A stretch of 64,000 nt of DNA from Pantoea conspicua (GCF_002095315.1 NZ_MLFN01000016.1:1-64000); one strand, 5' to 3'; positions 20,388-30,347 are shown, numbered from the stretch's first letter. A program made the numbers and translations. The notes: a model not told the origin generated them from the letters alone.

Positions 20388-20629
20388 TCGCCCCTTTGAA
20401 TGACGACACGCATCAATTTACACAGGTGATTCTGTCCAAAACCAACATAAGCGATGAAGGTATAAATCGCATGGCGAGCGTCACTCAACAGAATTCATCA
20501 CCAGCATGGCATCAGCCTGTCGCACGCCTGAAAAGGCTGTCGCGTCAGGCACGCTGAGAGGTCAGCCGGGAAGGCAATCAGCGTCGCCCACTGTTGGCAT
20601 GAGAACTTGTGGAATTAAGGAATCACACC

Positions 20630-21769
20630 ATGGCTCCATATTGGTATGTATCAGGGTTTTTACTGGTGATTTCGCTGGTTGAACTCCTGCTGAAAAAAGA
20701 CGAACGAACCAACCATCTCCTGACCTGGTTGCTCTGTATCGCGACCGTAATGCTGATTGTGTTCGGCGGTATCCGCGGCCTCGGCACCGGAATGGATGAC
20801 TACCAATACCGCAACTTCTTTGAAGATTTTATCCGGCGTATTCAGGTTAACGGCTTCTTTAACACCGTGGCATTCTTCCGCTACGAGCCGCTGATCTTTG
20901 CGATTGCTACCCTGACCAGCCTGATTTCCCATAACGCCAGCACCTTCCTGTTTGTCTTTTCGATTCTGGCGGTAGGCACCAACGCGATCTTTTTCAAAAA
21001 AATGTCACCTTATCCGGTGATGGCGCTGGCGCTCTATTCAGCGCACATCTTTATCAACAAAGATATGAACCAGATTCGTTTCGGCCTGAGTTCAGCGCTG
21101 TTCCTGGGCGTGATCTGGTCGCTCTATCTCAGACGTTACTGGATGGCGACCGGCTTCTTTGTCCTTTCCTTCCTCAGTCACAACACCGCCGTCATGGTGG
21201 TCACGCTGATCCCGTTCCTGTTTATACGTGAACGCCGCTTGTGGCCAATTCTTATTATTGTGCTGAGTATCCCGGCGTCAAAAGTCGGGGGAATGGGCTT
21301 TGTATCTGTCATTGCCGGCCACCTCGGGGCGTTAGGCGAAAGGGCAGCGAACTACAACAACGACAATTCAGCCGCGGCAACCACCGGTAGCGTCTTCTCG
21401 GTTTCCAACCTGAAGAACGTCGCGCTGGTGTTTATCTTTGTCTACTTCATGCTGAGCAACCAGCTTAAACGCGACAATTACAATGCCTGGCGACTGAACT
21501 ACCTGTTGATCATTACCTTTGCGATTGGCGGTGGCATCAGGATCTTCTTCTACAACTACTCATCCGGCGCACGTCTGTCGAACTACCTGCTGCAGGTGGA
21601 GCCGATCATTCTGACGCTGTTGATCTACCAGTCGAAGCGGGTCTGGAAACCGGCGATGTTCGCGATGTTCGTCTTCTTCCAGATGTACTACCTCTACTAC
21701 AACACCATCTCCCTCAAGCAGGCGGTGGTGGGGTATGAAGTGGCACGTGAATTTAAACTGATCCACTGA
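20630..21769 (+). CDS. wceL: Wzy-like exopolysaccharide polymerase (WceL/AmsC type)
   Basis: Polytopic inner-membrane protein of the EpsG/Wzy-like kind with about ten hydrophobic segments and the family block GGIRGLGTGMDDYQYRNFF near residues 44-62. It would join the lipid-linked repeat units on the periplasmic side. Its place directly after wzc equals that of amsC and wceL. The ATG at 20630 has AAGG upstream and is preferred over a GTG at 20609. The stop overlaps the next start (TGATG), so translation is coupled. Confidence 0.82.
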   Translation: MAPYWYVSGFLLVISLVELLLKKDERTNHLLTWLLCIATVMLIVFGGIRGLGTGMDDYQYRNFFEDFIRRIQVNGFFNTVAFFRYEPLIFAIATLTSLISHNASTFLFVFSILAVGTNAIFFKKMSPYPVMALALYSAHIFINKDMNQIRFGLSSALFLGVIWSLYLRRYWMATGFFVLSFLSHNTAVMVVTLIPFLFIRERRLWPILIIVLSIPASKVGGMGFVSVIAGHLGALGERAANYNNDNSAAATTGSVFSVSNLKNVALVFIFVYFMLSNQLKRDNYNAWRLNYLLIITFAIGGGIRIFFYNYSSGARLSNYLLQVEPIILTLLIYQSKRVWKPAMFAMFVFFQMYYLYYNTISLKQAVVGYEVAREFKLIH

Positions 21770-22491
21770 TGAACAGGGTGAAAGTGATGAACCGATATCT
21801 TCCGTTGCTGCTGGTCGCTGCGCCGCTGCTGGTACAGGCGACGCCCTCTCCGGCCGCGATCGTTATCGCGGCCTATGGTGACTCGACTACCGCAGGCGTG
21901 ACCTCGTCGGGCGGGCGTAACGTCATCAGTAAAGAGAATGAAATCAGCTATCTGCAGCAGATGTTGCAGCAGAAATATGGACCAGCGGTACGCATCGAGA
22001 ATCACGGTTCGCCTGGTGCTCAGCTGACCGAACTGACCAAATCGTCGCTCAGCTGGGATCAGCGGATGGCGCAGTCTGATGCCAGCATCATTCTGATCAA
22101 TTACGCCATTAACGATGCGCGCATCTACTCAGCAAAAAACCGACCAGCTGGCGCAGAGAGTCCGGAGGATTTTAACCGCATCCTCACCGGGCTGATTAAA
22201 ACTGCCAAAGCGCACCATAAACAGGTGGTGCTGCAACAGCCTAATCCACTCTGTGGCCGGGCGGAGCGCTGGAACCTCTGGCCATATGTTTATCAACTGA
22301 ATCAGGTAGCACAGCAGCAGCAGGTGCCCATTGTCCGACAGTATCAGCTGATCAAGCAGCAGGGTGACTGGCGCAATGAGATGTCAGCGGACTGCATTCA
22401 CCCGACCAAAACACTTTATAAAAAGAAAGCTGAGCAAACTTTTGAACTGTTAAGTCAGCATTTTGACAGCGTGTTTAAAACCACCAGCTAA
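21769..22491 (+). CDS. Secreted SGNH/GDSL-type hydrolase
   Basis: Probably an esterase acting in the periplasm. A signal peptide (YLPLLLVAAPLLVQA, cleavage before TPSPAA) precedes the catalytic blocks: AYGDSTTAG (nucleophile Ser), the Asn block NYAINDARIY and DCIHPTKTLY with the Asp-His pair. About 240 residues. The ATG at 21769 overlaps the wceL stop; an ATG at 21787 with AGGG upstream is equally likely. It is next to a membrane acyltransferase, which suggests it removes or edits acyl groups on the polymer. I do not know it from the classic amylovoran operon. Confidence 0.82.
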   Translation: MNRVKVMNRYLPLLLVAAPLLVQATPSPAAIVIAAYGDSTTAGVTSSGGRNVISKENEISYLQQMLQQKYGPAVRIENHGSPGAQLTELTKSSLSWDQRMAQSDASIILINYAINDARIYSAKNRPAGAESPEDFNRILTGLIKTAKAHHKQVVLQQPNPLCGRAERWNLWPYVYQLNQVAQQQQVPIVRQYQLIKQQGDWRNEMSADCIHPTKTLYKKKAEQTFELLSQHFDSVFKTTS

Positions 22492-22526
22492 CCATTAGAT
22501 TTAATTGACTTCAGGAGCAGGGCGTT

Positions 22527-23705
22527 ATGTATGTACTGATGATGGCGCTGTCGCTGGGACTGGCGCTGATGGTGTTGCGGTTGTTTTCATTCCATCGCGG
22601 CATTTATAACGATAGCGGGATTAAAAGTATCTCTGGATTGCGTGCGCTGCTGGCCAGCATCGTGGCGTTTTCCCACTTAGCCCATTACCTCTATGCACGC
22701 GATAACGACTGGATTTTTGATAAAGACTACTTTGCGCTGATTTCGCAGGGCAACTTTTTTGTTAACAGCGGCAAGTTTGGTGTGGCGCTGTTTTTTATGA
22801 TCTCCGCCTTCCTGTTTTATCGCTGGCTGGACAATGACCGTCTCTCCCCCCGCGAGTTGACCCATAAATTACTCAAATCGCGGGTGCGCCGGATTGTGCC
22901 GATGTTCTGGTTTTCCGGACTGGTGATCGTGTCGATTGGCTGGTTACAGGGTGATCTGGTACCGGACCTGACGGCGCTGAAGCAGGGACTGCTCTGGTTG
23001 CTGTTTGTCGGCAATTATCACATCGGTTCAATCAAGACCGCCGATATTAACGCCGGCGTTGAGTGGACGCTGCGGCTGGAATGGCTGCTCTATCTGTCGA
23101 TTCCGCTGATCTACGTGCTTAATCGTGTCACCAGTGGCCGTTATAAAACGCTGCTGATCCTCGGCTCGATTGGGGTGATTTTCCTGATTGCGGTGGCGCT
23201 CCGGCTGTGGGGAACCGCCTATACCGATCCGCGTCCGGTGCTGGGATTCGCGATGGGGTATATGGCCTGGCTCTACCGTGACCGCTGGGTGCAGGGCCGC
23301 AACTCTGGCAAGGCGGCCGGGCTGGCAATTGCGCTCGCCGTCGTGGCGCTGTTCTTTACCAGTAACGCGTTCTTCTACCTGATTTTCCTCGGCTGCCTGT
23401 CGGTGGTGTTTTTCATTGTCAGCAGCGGCAACGCCATTTTTGGCCTGCTGGAGAACAAGACCCTGATGTCAGTCGGCGAAGTGAGCTACAGCCTCTATCT
23501 GATACATGGCGTGGTGCTCTATTTTATTAAGCAACTGCCGCTGCCCGCACTGCAGCACAATTTTGTGCTCTACACCGCGCTCTCGACTCTGTTTTTTGTG
23601 GTGTCATTTTACGTGGCAAAACTGACTTATCTGTACGTGGAAAAACCGTTTATCGGCAGCAGCAATAAGAAAAAAGTGGCGATCGAAACGTCGCCGACAA
23701 ATTAG
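22527..23705 (+). CDS. Acyltransferase 3 family membrane protein
   Basis: Integral membrane O-acyltransferase of the OafA/NodX kind with about ten helices. The N-terminal block GIKSISGLRALLASIVAFSH holds the conserved Arg and His, and RIVPMFWFSG and GEVSYSLYLIHG are further family hallmarks. It would acetylate (or succinylate) the exopolysaccharide from a cytoplasmic acyl donor. It has 392 residues. AGGAG sits before the ATG. It forms a pair with the preceding SGNH hydrolase. Confidence 0.87.
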   Translation: MYVLMMALSLGLALMVLRLFSFHRGIYNDSGIKSISGLRALLASIVAFSHLAHYLYARDNDWIFDKDYFALISQGNFFVNSGKFGVALFFMISAFLFYRWLDNDRLSPRELTHKLLKSRVRRIVPMFWFSGLVIVSIGWLQGDLVPDLTALKQGLLWLLFVGNYHIGSIKTADINAGVEWTLRLEWLLYLSIPLIYVLNRVTSGRYKTLLILGSIGVIFLIAVALRLWGTAYTDPRPVLGFAMGYMAWLYRDRWVQGRNSGKAAGLAIALAVVALFFTSNAFFYLIFLGCLSVVFFIVSSGNAIFGLLENKTLMSVGEVSYSLYLIHGVVLYFIKQLPLPALQHNFVLYTALSTLFFVVSFYVAKLTYLYVEKPFIGSSNKKKVAIETSPTN

Positions 23706-23780
23706 GACATCACCGGTTACCCTGCTACGTCCAAACGTTATATCTTTGAAATTGGAACTGTTTTTAATGAGGTGCTGGCA

Positions 23781-24698
23781 ATGAAGGACATTCGCTTCTC
23801 CATCGTAATTCCTGCTTATAATGCGTCAGAATCGATTGTGACGACGCTGGATTGCGTTAAAGCGCAGACGTATCGCAATTTTGAAGTGATCATCGTTGAT
23901 GATAAGTCCGCCGATGCGGCCGCGCTGGCGCAAGTGGTGCGCAGCGAGCGCTACCAGGACCTGAACATTAATCTGGTGCTCTCTGAGGTTAAGCTCAACG
24001 GCGCCGGTGCGCGTAATAAAGGGATTGAGCTGGCAACCGGCGATTACGTCAGTTTCCTCGATGCCGACGACGAGTGGCACGCCGATAAGCTGCGTCAGGT
24101 GAGCGAGAAAATTGCTCAGCTGGAGGCACAGGGAAAACAGAAGGTGGTGATTTTCAGCCAGGTAAACATCTATCAGGATGGCGCTTTTCTGAAAGTCATG
24201 CCGATGCAGCCGCCAGGCAAAAATGAAACTGTCGCGGAGTATCTGTTTGGCTGCTACGGCTTTATCCAGACCAGTACCATCGTACTGAAGCGCGAAGATG
24301 CGGCAAAAATTCAGTTCGACACCCGCTATATCCGCCATCAGGATTACGACTTCTGCATTCGCGCCGACCGCATGGGCTATGCATTCGAGATGATCGCCGC
24401 GCCGCTGGCCAATTACCATCTGGTGACTAAATTTGGCTCGAAGCACAAAGGCGAGTCGGTCAACTATTCAATGTTCTGGCTCGATGCAATGAAGCCGCAC
24501 CTGACCCCGCGTGACATTCACACCTACAAAGCCTTTAAGCTGCCGCTTCGCTACAAGATGGATGGTAAGGGAATGATGGCGAGTCTGACCTTTGCCCGCT
24601 ACTTCTTCCTGACTAACCAGGATAATCGCGCTTACTTTATGAACCGTGTCAAAGACAAGGTCAGAGCGCGTTTTGGCGGCGAAAAAGCGCTCTCCTGA
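23781..24698 (+). CDS. wceB: GT2 family glycosyltransferase (WceB/AmsB position)
   Basis: Cytoplasmic glycosyltransferase adding one sugar to the lipid-linked repeat unit. GT-A fold: FSIVIPAYNASESI at the N-terminus, VIIVDDKSAD, and the metal-binding FLDADDEWHADKL near residue 95. About 305 residues from the ATG at 23781, which has GAGGTG seven bases upstream; an in-frame GTG is nine bases earlier. Donor and linkage are not readable from sequence; the symbol rests on position in a stewartan-like order. Confidence 0.72.
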   Translation: MKDIRFSIVIPAYNASESIVTTLDCVKAQTYRNFEVIIVDDKSADAAALAQVVRSERYQDLNINLVLSEVKLNGAGARNKGIELATGDYVSFLDADDEWHADKLRQVSEKIAQLEAQGKQKVVIFSQVNIYQDGAFLKVMPMQPPGKNETVAEYLFGCYGFIQTSTIVLKREDAAKIQFDTRYIRHQDYDFCIRADRMGYAFEMIAAPLANYHLVTKFGSKHKGESVNYSMFWLDAMKPHLTPRDIHTYKAFKLPLRYKMDGKGMMASLTFARYFFLTNQDNRAYFMNRVKDKVRARFGGEKALS

Positions 24699-24771
24699 TC
24701 CGTGACAACGCCTTGTTTGCTCCTGTTGCCAGGAGCAGCTCTCTCTATTTGCTTATTATTCTGGGTTAAAG

Positions 24772-25524
24772 ATGAATAATCACGTTGGAACCGTTGGCAT
24801 CGTCATGCCTATGTATAACGCACGTCAGACGGTATTACGCGCCGTACAATCGGTTATCAATCAAAGTTACGCCGACTGGCACCTTTACCTGATTAACGAC
24901 AAGTCGACCGACGATTCACTCGCCTGGGTGCGCGAACAGTGTCAGGACCCGCGTATCACCATTCTGGATAACGCCGTCAACATGGGCGCCGCCGAAACCC
25001 GTAATGTCGGGTTGCGTGCCGCCAGCGAAGAGATCATCGCGTTTCTCGACAGTGACGACGAATGGCATGCTGACAAACTGCAGCAACAGGTGGCGGCGAT
25101 GGCCGCTGGCGATAACTTTGTTATCACCGAATATCACTACAAAACCCGCAACGCCGATCACGATATCACCTACAGCAAACCTTATCTGCAGCAGGAAAAC
25201 TTTGTGAAGAAGCAGTATCGCGTCTGCTTCTCCTCGGTCTGTTTCCGCCGTCCGCCAGAGGGCATCTTCTTCCAGCGTAAGGGTCACGAAGATTTTTTTT
25301 TTCTGTATGAACTCTTCACCCGCTATAAGCAGGCACGCGTGATTCAGACGATTCTGGTCAATTATTACGAATTAGGTGATTCCCTTTCCCGTAATAAGAA
25401 CAAAGCGGCGAAATGGCACCTGGAATTATTAAGAATTATCTATAAAAACAATCCTTTAAAAATCTATTACTATTACGGCTGGTATATGGTGAATGGCGTG
25501 CTGTTTACCCTGAAGCATCGTTAA
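24772..25524 (+). CDS. wceM: GT2 family glycosyltransferase (WceM/AmsE position)
   Basis: Second GT-A glycosyltransferase of the repeat-unit pathway, 250 residues. VGIVMPMYNARQTV, LINDKSTDDS and FLDSDDEWHADKLQQQV are the nucleotide-sugar and metal-binding blocks. The last one is almost the same as in the gene just upstream (FLDADDEWHADKL), so the two are probably paralogues. The C-terminal third is AT-richer and basic. Gene symbol by position only. Confidence 0.7.
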   Translation: MNNHVGTVGIVMPMYNARQTVLRAVQSVINQSYADWHLYLINDKSTDDSLAWVREQCQDPRITILDNAVNMGAAETRNVGLRAASEEIIAFLDSDDEWHADKLQQQVAAMAAGDNFVITEYHYKTRNADHDITYSKPYLQQENFVKKQYRVCFSSVCFRRPPEGIFFQRKGHEDFFFLYELFTRYKQARVIQTILVNYYELGDSLSRNKNKAAKWHLELLRIIYKNNPLKIYYYYGWYMVNGVLFTLKHR

Positions 25525-25570
25525 GCCAATCGGCAGGATTGTCTTTATTATTTGAGGTGGATAGCGTTTC

Positions 25571-26605
25571 ATGAAAAAAATCGTCCTGGTGATCAAAGAT
25601 GCCTATTCGTATGCGGGCACCGAGAACATCTGTAACTTTATGTCAGAATGTCTTGGCGAAACACACGACGTCACCCTCTACTCGCTGGAAGGCAGCGGAA
25701 AAACCTTCTATCCGTTTGAGCACGTCAAACAGATCGTCAGCTTTGAAGGGCAAAGCAACCCGATTAAAAGCGCGGTGGCCCGTATTCACGAAGAGGGTTT
25801 CGATACCGTTTTCCTGATCAGTATGGGTCGCCTCAGCGTGATGTTCGCTTTCTGGAACCTGCTGGCGATGAAGAAAAAGCGTGGCAAAGCCTATGCCTGT
25901 GAACATATCGCCATTAACTCCTTCAGCAAACCGATCAAGTTCCTCAAGTTTCTGCTGCTGCGCTACTACGACCGCGTGATTGTTCTGACCGATAAAGATC
26001 ATCAGGTGTTCAACCGCTGGCGCATTCCCAGCAAGCAAATCCCTAATCCGGTGGTTTACAAAGGTTTTCAGCGTCAGACGCGTCATCGTCAGGCGCTGGC
26101 CGTGGGTCGTCTGGATAACCAGAAGGGCTTCGATTTGATGCTGGACATCTGGCGCGATTTTGCCCGTACCCATCCTGACTGGACGCTGGTGATTGCCGGT
26201 GACGGCGAACTGCGTCAGCAGTTACACGATCAGGCCGCGGTGCTGGGGATTACTGACAGCGTGAAGTTTGTCGGCAAGGTCAGCAACATCAACGATTACT
26301 ACCGCGACAGCGACATGGCGCTGATGACCTCACGCTATGAAGGATTGCCGCTGGTGCTGCTGGAAGCCAAATCCTGGTCACTGCCGGTGGTGGCTTATGA
26401 CTGTCCGACCGGACCGCAGGAGATCATCAATCACGGTGAAGATGGTTTCCTGGTGCCGATGAATGACAAAACCACCTTCCTGGCGCGGATGGATCAACTC
26501 GCCAGCGATGACGCCCTGTTCTATGCCATGAGCGAAAAAACAAAACAGACCGCGCTGAAATTCGACGGTAATCAAATCAAGCAAAGCTGGCTGGCGTTGG
26601 TTTAA
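25571..26605 (+). CDS. wceN: GT4 family glycosyltransferase (WceN/AmsD type)
   Basis: GT-B glycosyltransferase of 344 residues. The donor-binding C-terminal domain shows AVGRLDNQKGFDLMLDIW, LVIAGDGELR, and the E-x7-E block YEGLPLVLLEAKSWSLPVV, with PTGPQEIINHGEDGFLV after it. AmsD-like proteins transfer a hexose, probably galactose, to the lipid intermediate. GAGGTGG stands before the ATG. It fits the third sugar-transfer step in the stewartan gene order. Confidence 0.75.
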   Translation: MKKIVLVIKDAYSYAGTENICNFMSECLGETHDVTLYSLEGSGKTFYPFEHVKQIVSFEGQSNPIKSAVARIHEEGFDTVFLISMGRLSVMFAFWNLLAMKKKRGKAYACEHIAINSFSKPIKFLKFLLLRYYDRVIVLTDKDHQVFNRWRIPSKQIPNPVVYKGFQRQTRHRQALAVGRLDNQKGFDLMLDIWRDFARTHPDWTLVIAGDGELRQQLHDQAAVLGITDSVKFVGKVSNINDYYRDSDMALMTSRYEGLPLVLLEAKSWSLPVVAYDCPTGPQEIINHGEDGFLVPMNDKTTFLARMDQLASDDALFYAMSEKTKQTALKFDGNQIKQSWLALV

Positions 26606-26687
26606 TTCGGTGCTGGAAAAGCGCCCTTGCGACGTGCCTCAGGGACACCGCCATGGCCAATGGCCTTTTGACTACGGGAAATGATGC

Positions 26688-28904
26688 ATGAAAAGAAGAG
26701 AAGTTTTACAGACCGCCGCTTCCGCTCTGGTGGGGGCTCTCTCCGTGAGCACCTTTTCCAGCTACGCTGCTAAAAGTAACGGTATCGCCCTGAAACCGGT
26801 CGATGCCACTGATGTGCCGAAGGGTGACGTACCGATCCTGACGCCGGAAAATGTTTACGCCATGCCACCCCAGTTCTGGCAGGGCTTTGAAGGCAAACTG
26901 TGGATCGGCAAGGCCGGCACCGATGCCAGCAAACCGGGCAACCAGATTCCGGTGTTCCTGCGTGATGCCAATGGCAAAGTGTCGCAGATTGCGCAGCCGG
27001 TCGCCCTGAACAAAGGCAACTTTTCCCAGTTCATCAAAGACAATGCGGCGCTGATCGCCGATCCGTCGCACTCAATGGCGGTGGAAGACAATAACGGTCA
27101 GATGTTATTTAACATCACCGACGTCAGCCGTCCTGGCGCAGCCGACTTTAGCCAGCGTCTGGCGCAGCCTGCCGGTTACCAGCTGATTGGTGAAATCCCG
27201 TCAGTGGAAGAGTTACGCAAAACCCGCCCGCTGTTTGAAGGGGCCAAAGTGAAGCTGAAAAGCTGGCATGACGGCTTCGAAGTCGGCGGCGGCGAGTTTG
27301 TCGGCAGCTTCCAGTCCGCCCAGGATGATGATGGGGTGAATTTCGCCGGTCAGGGTTTCCACTGGCGTCGCGTGGTAGAAGATTTTAACCGCTTAACCTT
27401 GTTTGATTTCGGCGCGATTGCGGACGGCAAAACCGATACTGCGCCGGCGATCATGGCGATGTTCACCTGGTCGCAGCAGGCTAACCAGCAAATCTGCGTC
27501 CAGTTCCCGGCCGGCACCTTTTTTGTCTCGGTCTGCGACTTCGGTGATAAGTATTTCAACTTCTTCCGCGTCTCCGGGGCGATGGTCAACTTCGGTTACT
27601 TCCCGGCCACCACCGTGGTCTCCGATGGCAAATCAGACTTCATCTTTTCGATGAATGCGCGCCGGGTTGAGCTCTCTAACCTGATTTTCAACGGTAACAG
27701 TGACAAGAACCCGAACAAACAGGGCTTCTTCCACAATATCTGTCCCGGCGGTCAGTTCTTCCGTGGTGCCTGCCTGCGTTTCAATTTTGTCGGCGGTACT
27801 GCCATCAGCCTGCAGGACACGCTGGATTGCAAAATCGACCAGTGGTATGCCTCGCGCTGCAGCGGCGACGTGATTAAAGCGGGCTGGTCAGGCCAGAAGC
27901 AGGGCAAATGGGATCACAGTACCGCGATTGAGTTATCTAACTTCAATGCGCAGCATTGTCGTGGTGGCAAAGTGCTGAACCTGCCGCGCTGCGGTCAGTC
28001 GATTATTCACAACGGCTGGATTGAGCACTGCGACAATCCAGGCGACATCTCGAACGGTCAGTGGATCATCGATGCGCTGAGCCTGGAGGATTGTAAGAAT
28101 CCGCTGATCGCGCACAACTCCCGACTCAATATGCGTCAGACCAACCTGCAGTCGGGCAGCTGGATCGACAACTCCAGCCAGGGCGATCGTCTGCTCAGTA
28201 TCTGGGAGATGGGCTCAACCCGCGTTGAGTCGTACGGTGTCGCGCTGGATGGCAGCCTCAAGTACAACTACATCACCTCGCGCTGGCGGTTAGAGAACAA
28301 CACCAATCAGGAAACCTGGTTCGATCTCGGCAGCCTCTACTCACCGACGGTGGGTGATTCATGGGAGATTGAAATCTTTGGTCAGGCGCAATTCAGCAAC
28401 GGCAGCGGCGATAAGCCGCTGATGAACCTGATCAGCGACAAAACCACCGGTGGCCGCGCGGTGATCCATGTTCAGCGCAAGAAAGGGCGCTCGGAAGCGA
28501 GCTGGTCTGCCGAAGGCAGTTCGCCCGTGGTCGACGTGCGCTATGTGGCGGAACATGACACCGATGTGCGGATCTTTATCAAACTGGCGGGCTGGACGCC
28601 GGCGGCTGCGGTGCTGGTGAAAACCACCGGTAAAGACCGTTTTGTCACCGGACGCTGCGCACGGGTTAATGCCCGGATGCAGCCTGGTAATCCGCCTGCC
28701 GGTGATGCCACCAAACGGGCGCCGCAGCGTTTCAGCCTGCACAACGGCAAAGCGGGCATCGGTGCCAACGAACAGGGCGATTTGCTGATGGCTTCCCGGC
28801 CGCTGTCGGCTGACCAGGTGGATACCAGCAAGCCGGAAGGCTTTGTCTCGGTGGTGATCAACGGCAAACAGGTGGCGCTGCCTTACTTCGCCATCAAGTC
28901 GTAA
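26688..28904 (+). CDS. wceF: WceF/AmsF, tailspike-like exopolysaccharide-processing enzyme
   Basis: Large exported protein (738 residues) of the right-handed beta-helix class. LTLFDFGAIADGKTDTAPAI (about residues 243-262) is the entry motif shared by phage tailspikes and pectate-lyase-3 proteins; helix coils follow and a beta-sandwich-like C-terminal part closes it. WceF of Pantoea stewartii has a tailspike-like fold and cuts or modifies stewartan, limiting polymer length. The N-terminus MKRREVLQTAAS has twin arginines followed by a hydrophobic stretch ending SYAAK, which suggests Tat rather than Sec export. Same operon position as amsF. Confidence 0.85.
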   Translation: MKRREVLQTAASALVGALSVSTFSSYAAKSNGIALKPVDATDVPKGDVPILTPENVYAMPPQFWQGFEGKLWIGKAGTDASKPGNQIPVFLRDANGKVSQIAQPVALNKGNFSQFIKDNAALIADPSHSMAVEDNNGQMLFNITDVSRPGAADFSQRLAQPAGYQLIGEIPSVEELRKTRPLFEGAKVKLKSWHDGFEVGGGEFVGSFQSAQDDDGVNFAGQGFHWRRVVEDFNRLTLFDFGAIADGKTDTAPAIMAMFTWSQQANQQICVQFPAGTFFVSVCDFGDKYFNFFRVSGAMVNFGYFPATTVVSDGKSDFIFSMNARRVELSNLIFNGNSDKNPNKQGFFHNICPGGQFFRGACLRFNFVGGTAISLQDTLDCKIDQWYASRCSGDVIKAGWSGQKQGKWDHSTAIELSNFNAQHCRGGKVLNLPRCGQSIIHNGWIEHCDNPGDISNGQWIIDALSLEDCKNPLIAHNSRLNMRQTNLQSGSWIDNSSQGDRLLSIWEMGSTRVESYGVALDGSLKYNYITSRWRLENNTNQETWFDLGSLYSPTVGDSWEIEIFGQAQFSNGSGDKPLMNLISDKTTGGRAVIHVQRKKGRSEASWSAEGSSPVVDVRYVAEHDTDVRIFIKLAGWTPAAAVLVKTTGKDRFVTGRCARVNARMQPGNPPAGDATKRAPQRFSLHNGKAGIGANEQGDLLMASRPLSADQVDTSKPEGFVSVVINGKQVALPYFAIKS

Positions 28905-29080
28905 CCGATTCACGCGTAACTGATGCATGACGGCTGCCATAAAGGAGGCGGCCGGTCTTAACAGGAGCAGGACCCTTTGGGTGCGTTATCCCGTATTGCA
29001 GTTATTTAAAATCAGAGTTCATTTTGCCCGTTGCGGATCTGGGCGGCTTGCAGAATTAAAAAAATTCATTCGGAGTTGTT

Positions 29081-30343
29081 ATGAAAATTTTATTGGTGGG
29101 TAACCATACGTGTGGGAATCGTGGGGATGGCGCGATTCTTCGTGGACTGATTGATTCAATGAAGTCTGCTCGCAGTGATTTAGACATTGATGTGATTAGC
29201 CGTTATCCAACCAGCTCCGGTTATTTGCTCCAGCAGGATATTCAGCAGGATTCGCTGTTTCTGCATAACAGCAAGTCAGCTAAAGGTCTGGTCGGTTCGT
29301 TTAAGCGTAAAGTCGCGAACCGTTTGATGCCTGATATTATGATGGCGCATCTGGGCAAGGGCGGCCTGTACAAGTCGTTCGCCGTGCCGCCGCACCTGAA
29401 AGCATTTACCGAAAGCCTGGCAAAGTATGATGCGATTATTCAGGTGGGCGGATCGTTCTTTGTCGATCTCTATGGCGTGACCCAGTTTGATCACGCGCTC
29501 TGTGCGCTGATGGCAAAAAAACCGATCTACCTGATTGGTCACTCCGTTGGTCCGTTCCAGAACCCGCGCGTCAATGCGCTGGCTAACTTCGTGTTTGATC
29601 GCGTCGACAGCCTGGTGCTGCGTGAGTCGGTCAGCCTCGATCTGATGAAGCGTGATGGCGTTACCAGTTCGAAAGTGGCCGCCGGGGTGGATACCGCATT
29701 CCTGGTGCGGGCGCGTGAAGTGGAAAACCCAGGCCACAACCTGCTGCACTGGCAGGGTATTATCAGTGGTCGCAAAACCATCGCCATCACCGTGCGTGAA
29801 CTGGCACCGTTCGATAAACGTCTGGGCGTGACGCAGAAAGAGTACGAAGCCGCCTTTGGCCGGGTGATCAACGCCATGATCGCCGAAGGCTACCAGGTCG
29901 TTGCCTTCTCGACCTGTACCGGTATCGACAGCTACGCCAAGGATGACCGTATGGTGGCGCTGACGCTGCGTGACCACGTGGCACAGCCAGAGCATTACCA
30001 CGTCATCATGGATGAATTTAACGACCTGGAGCTGGGCATCCTGCTGAGTCATTGTCACCTGACCATTGGTACCCGCCTGCACTCGGCGATTATTTCGATG
30101 AACTTTGGCACCCCGGCCGTGGCGATCAACTACGAGCACAAGTCGATGGGTGTGATGAACCAGTTAGGTCTGCCGCAGATGGCAACCGATGTAAAAAGCC
30201 TGATGGATGGCTCGCTGATCGACAAGGTCCAGACGGTCCTCGCCGATTACGACAACATCAGGCAGAAGGTCGACACGGCCGTTGCGAATGAAAGGGAAAT
30301 TGGCAATCGGATCACTGCAGAGATTCTCAAAGTATTAGGGTAA
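29081..30343 (+). CDS. wceJ: Polysaccharide pyruvyl transferase family protein (WceJ/AmsJ)
   Basis: Pyruvyl transferase fold related to WcaK of colanic acid; it should add the pyruvate ketal from PEP to a terminal sugar of the repeat unit. The N-terminal block LLVGNHTCGNRGDGAILRGL and the C-terminal TIGTRLHSAIISMNFGTPAVAI are the family markers. It has 420 residues. CGGAG lies before the ATG. A gap of 176 bases separates it from wceF. wceK starts four bases after its stop. Confidence 0.85.
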   Translation: MKILLVGNHTCGNRGDGAILRGLIDSMKSARSDLDIDVISRYPTSSGYLLQQDIQQDSLFLHNSKSAKGLVGSFKRKVANRLMPDIMMAHLGKGGLYKSFAVPPHLKAFTESLAKYDAIIQVGGSFFVDLYGVTQFDHALCALMAKKPIYLIGHSVGPFQNPRVNALANFVFDRVDSLVLRESVSLDLMKRDGVTSSKVAAGVDTAFLVRAREVENPGHNLLHWQGIISGRKTIAITVRELAPFDKRLGVTQKEYEAAFGRVINAMIAEGYQVVAFSTCTGIDSYAKDDRMVALTLRDHVAQPEHYHVIMDEFNDLELGILLSHCHLTIGTRLHSAIISMNFGTPAVAINYEHKSMGVMNQLGLPQMATDVKSLMDGSLIDKVQTVLADYDNIRQKVDTAVANEREIGNRITAEILKVLG

Positions 30344-30347
30344 TGTG

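Noticed and set aside
29276-30139. 287-codon open frame on the minus strand
   Set aside because: It is the mirror of wceJ, a well-supported gene; its His/Arg/Gln-rich composition is typical of an antisense shadow.
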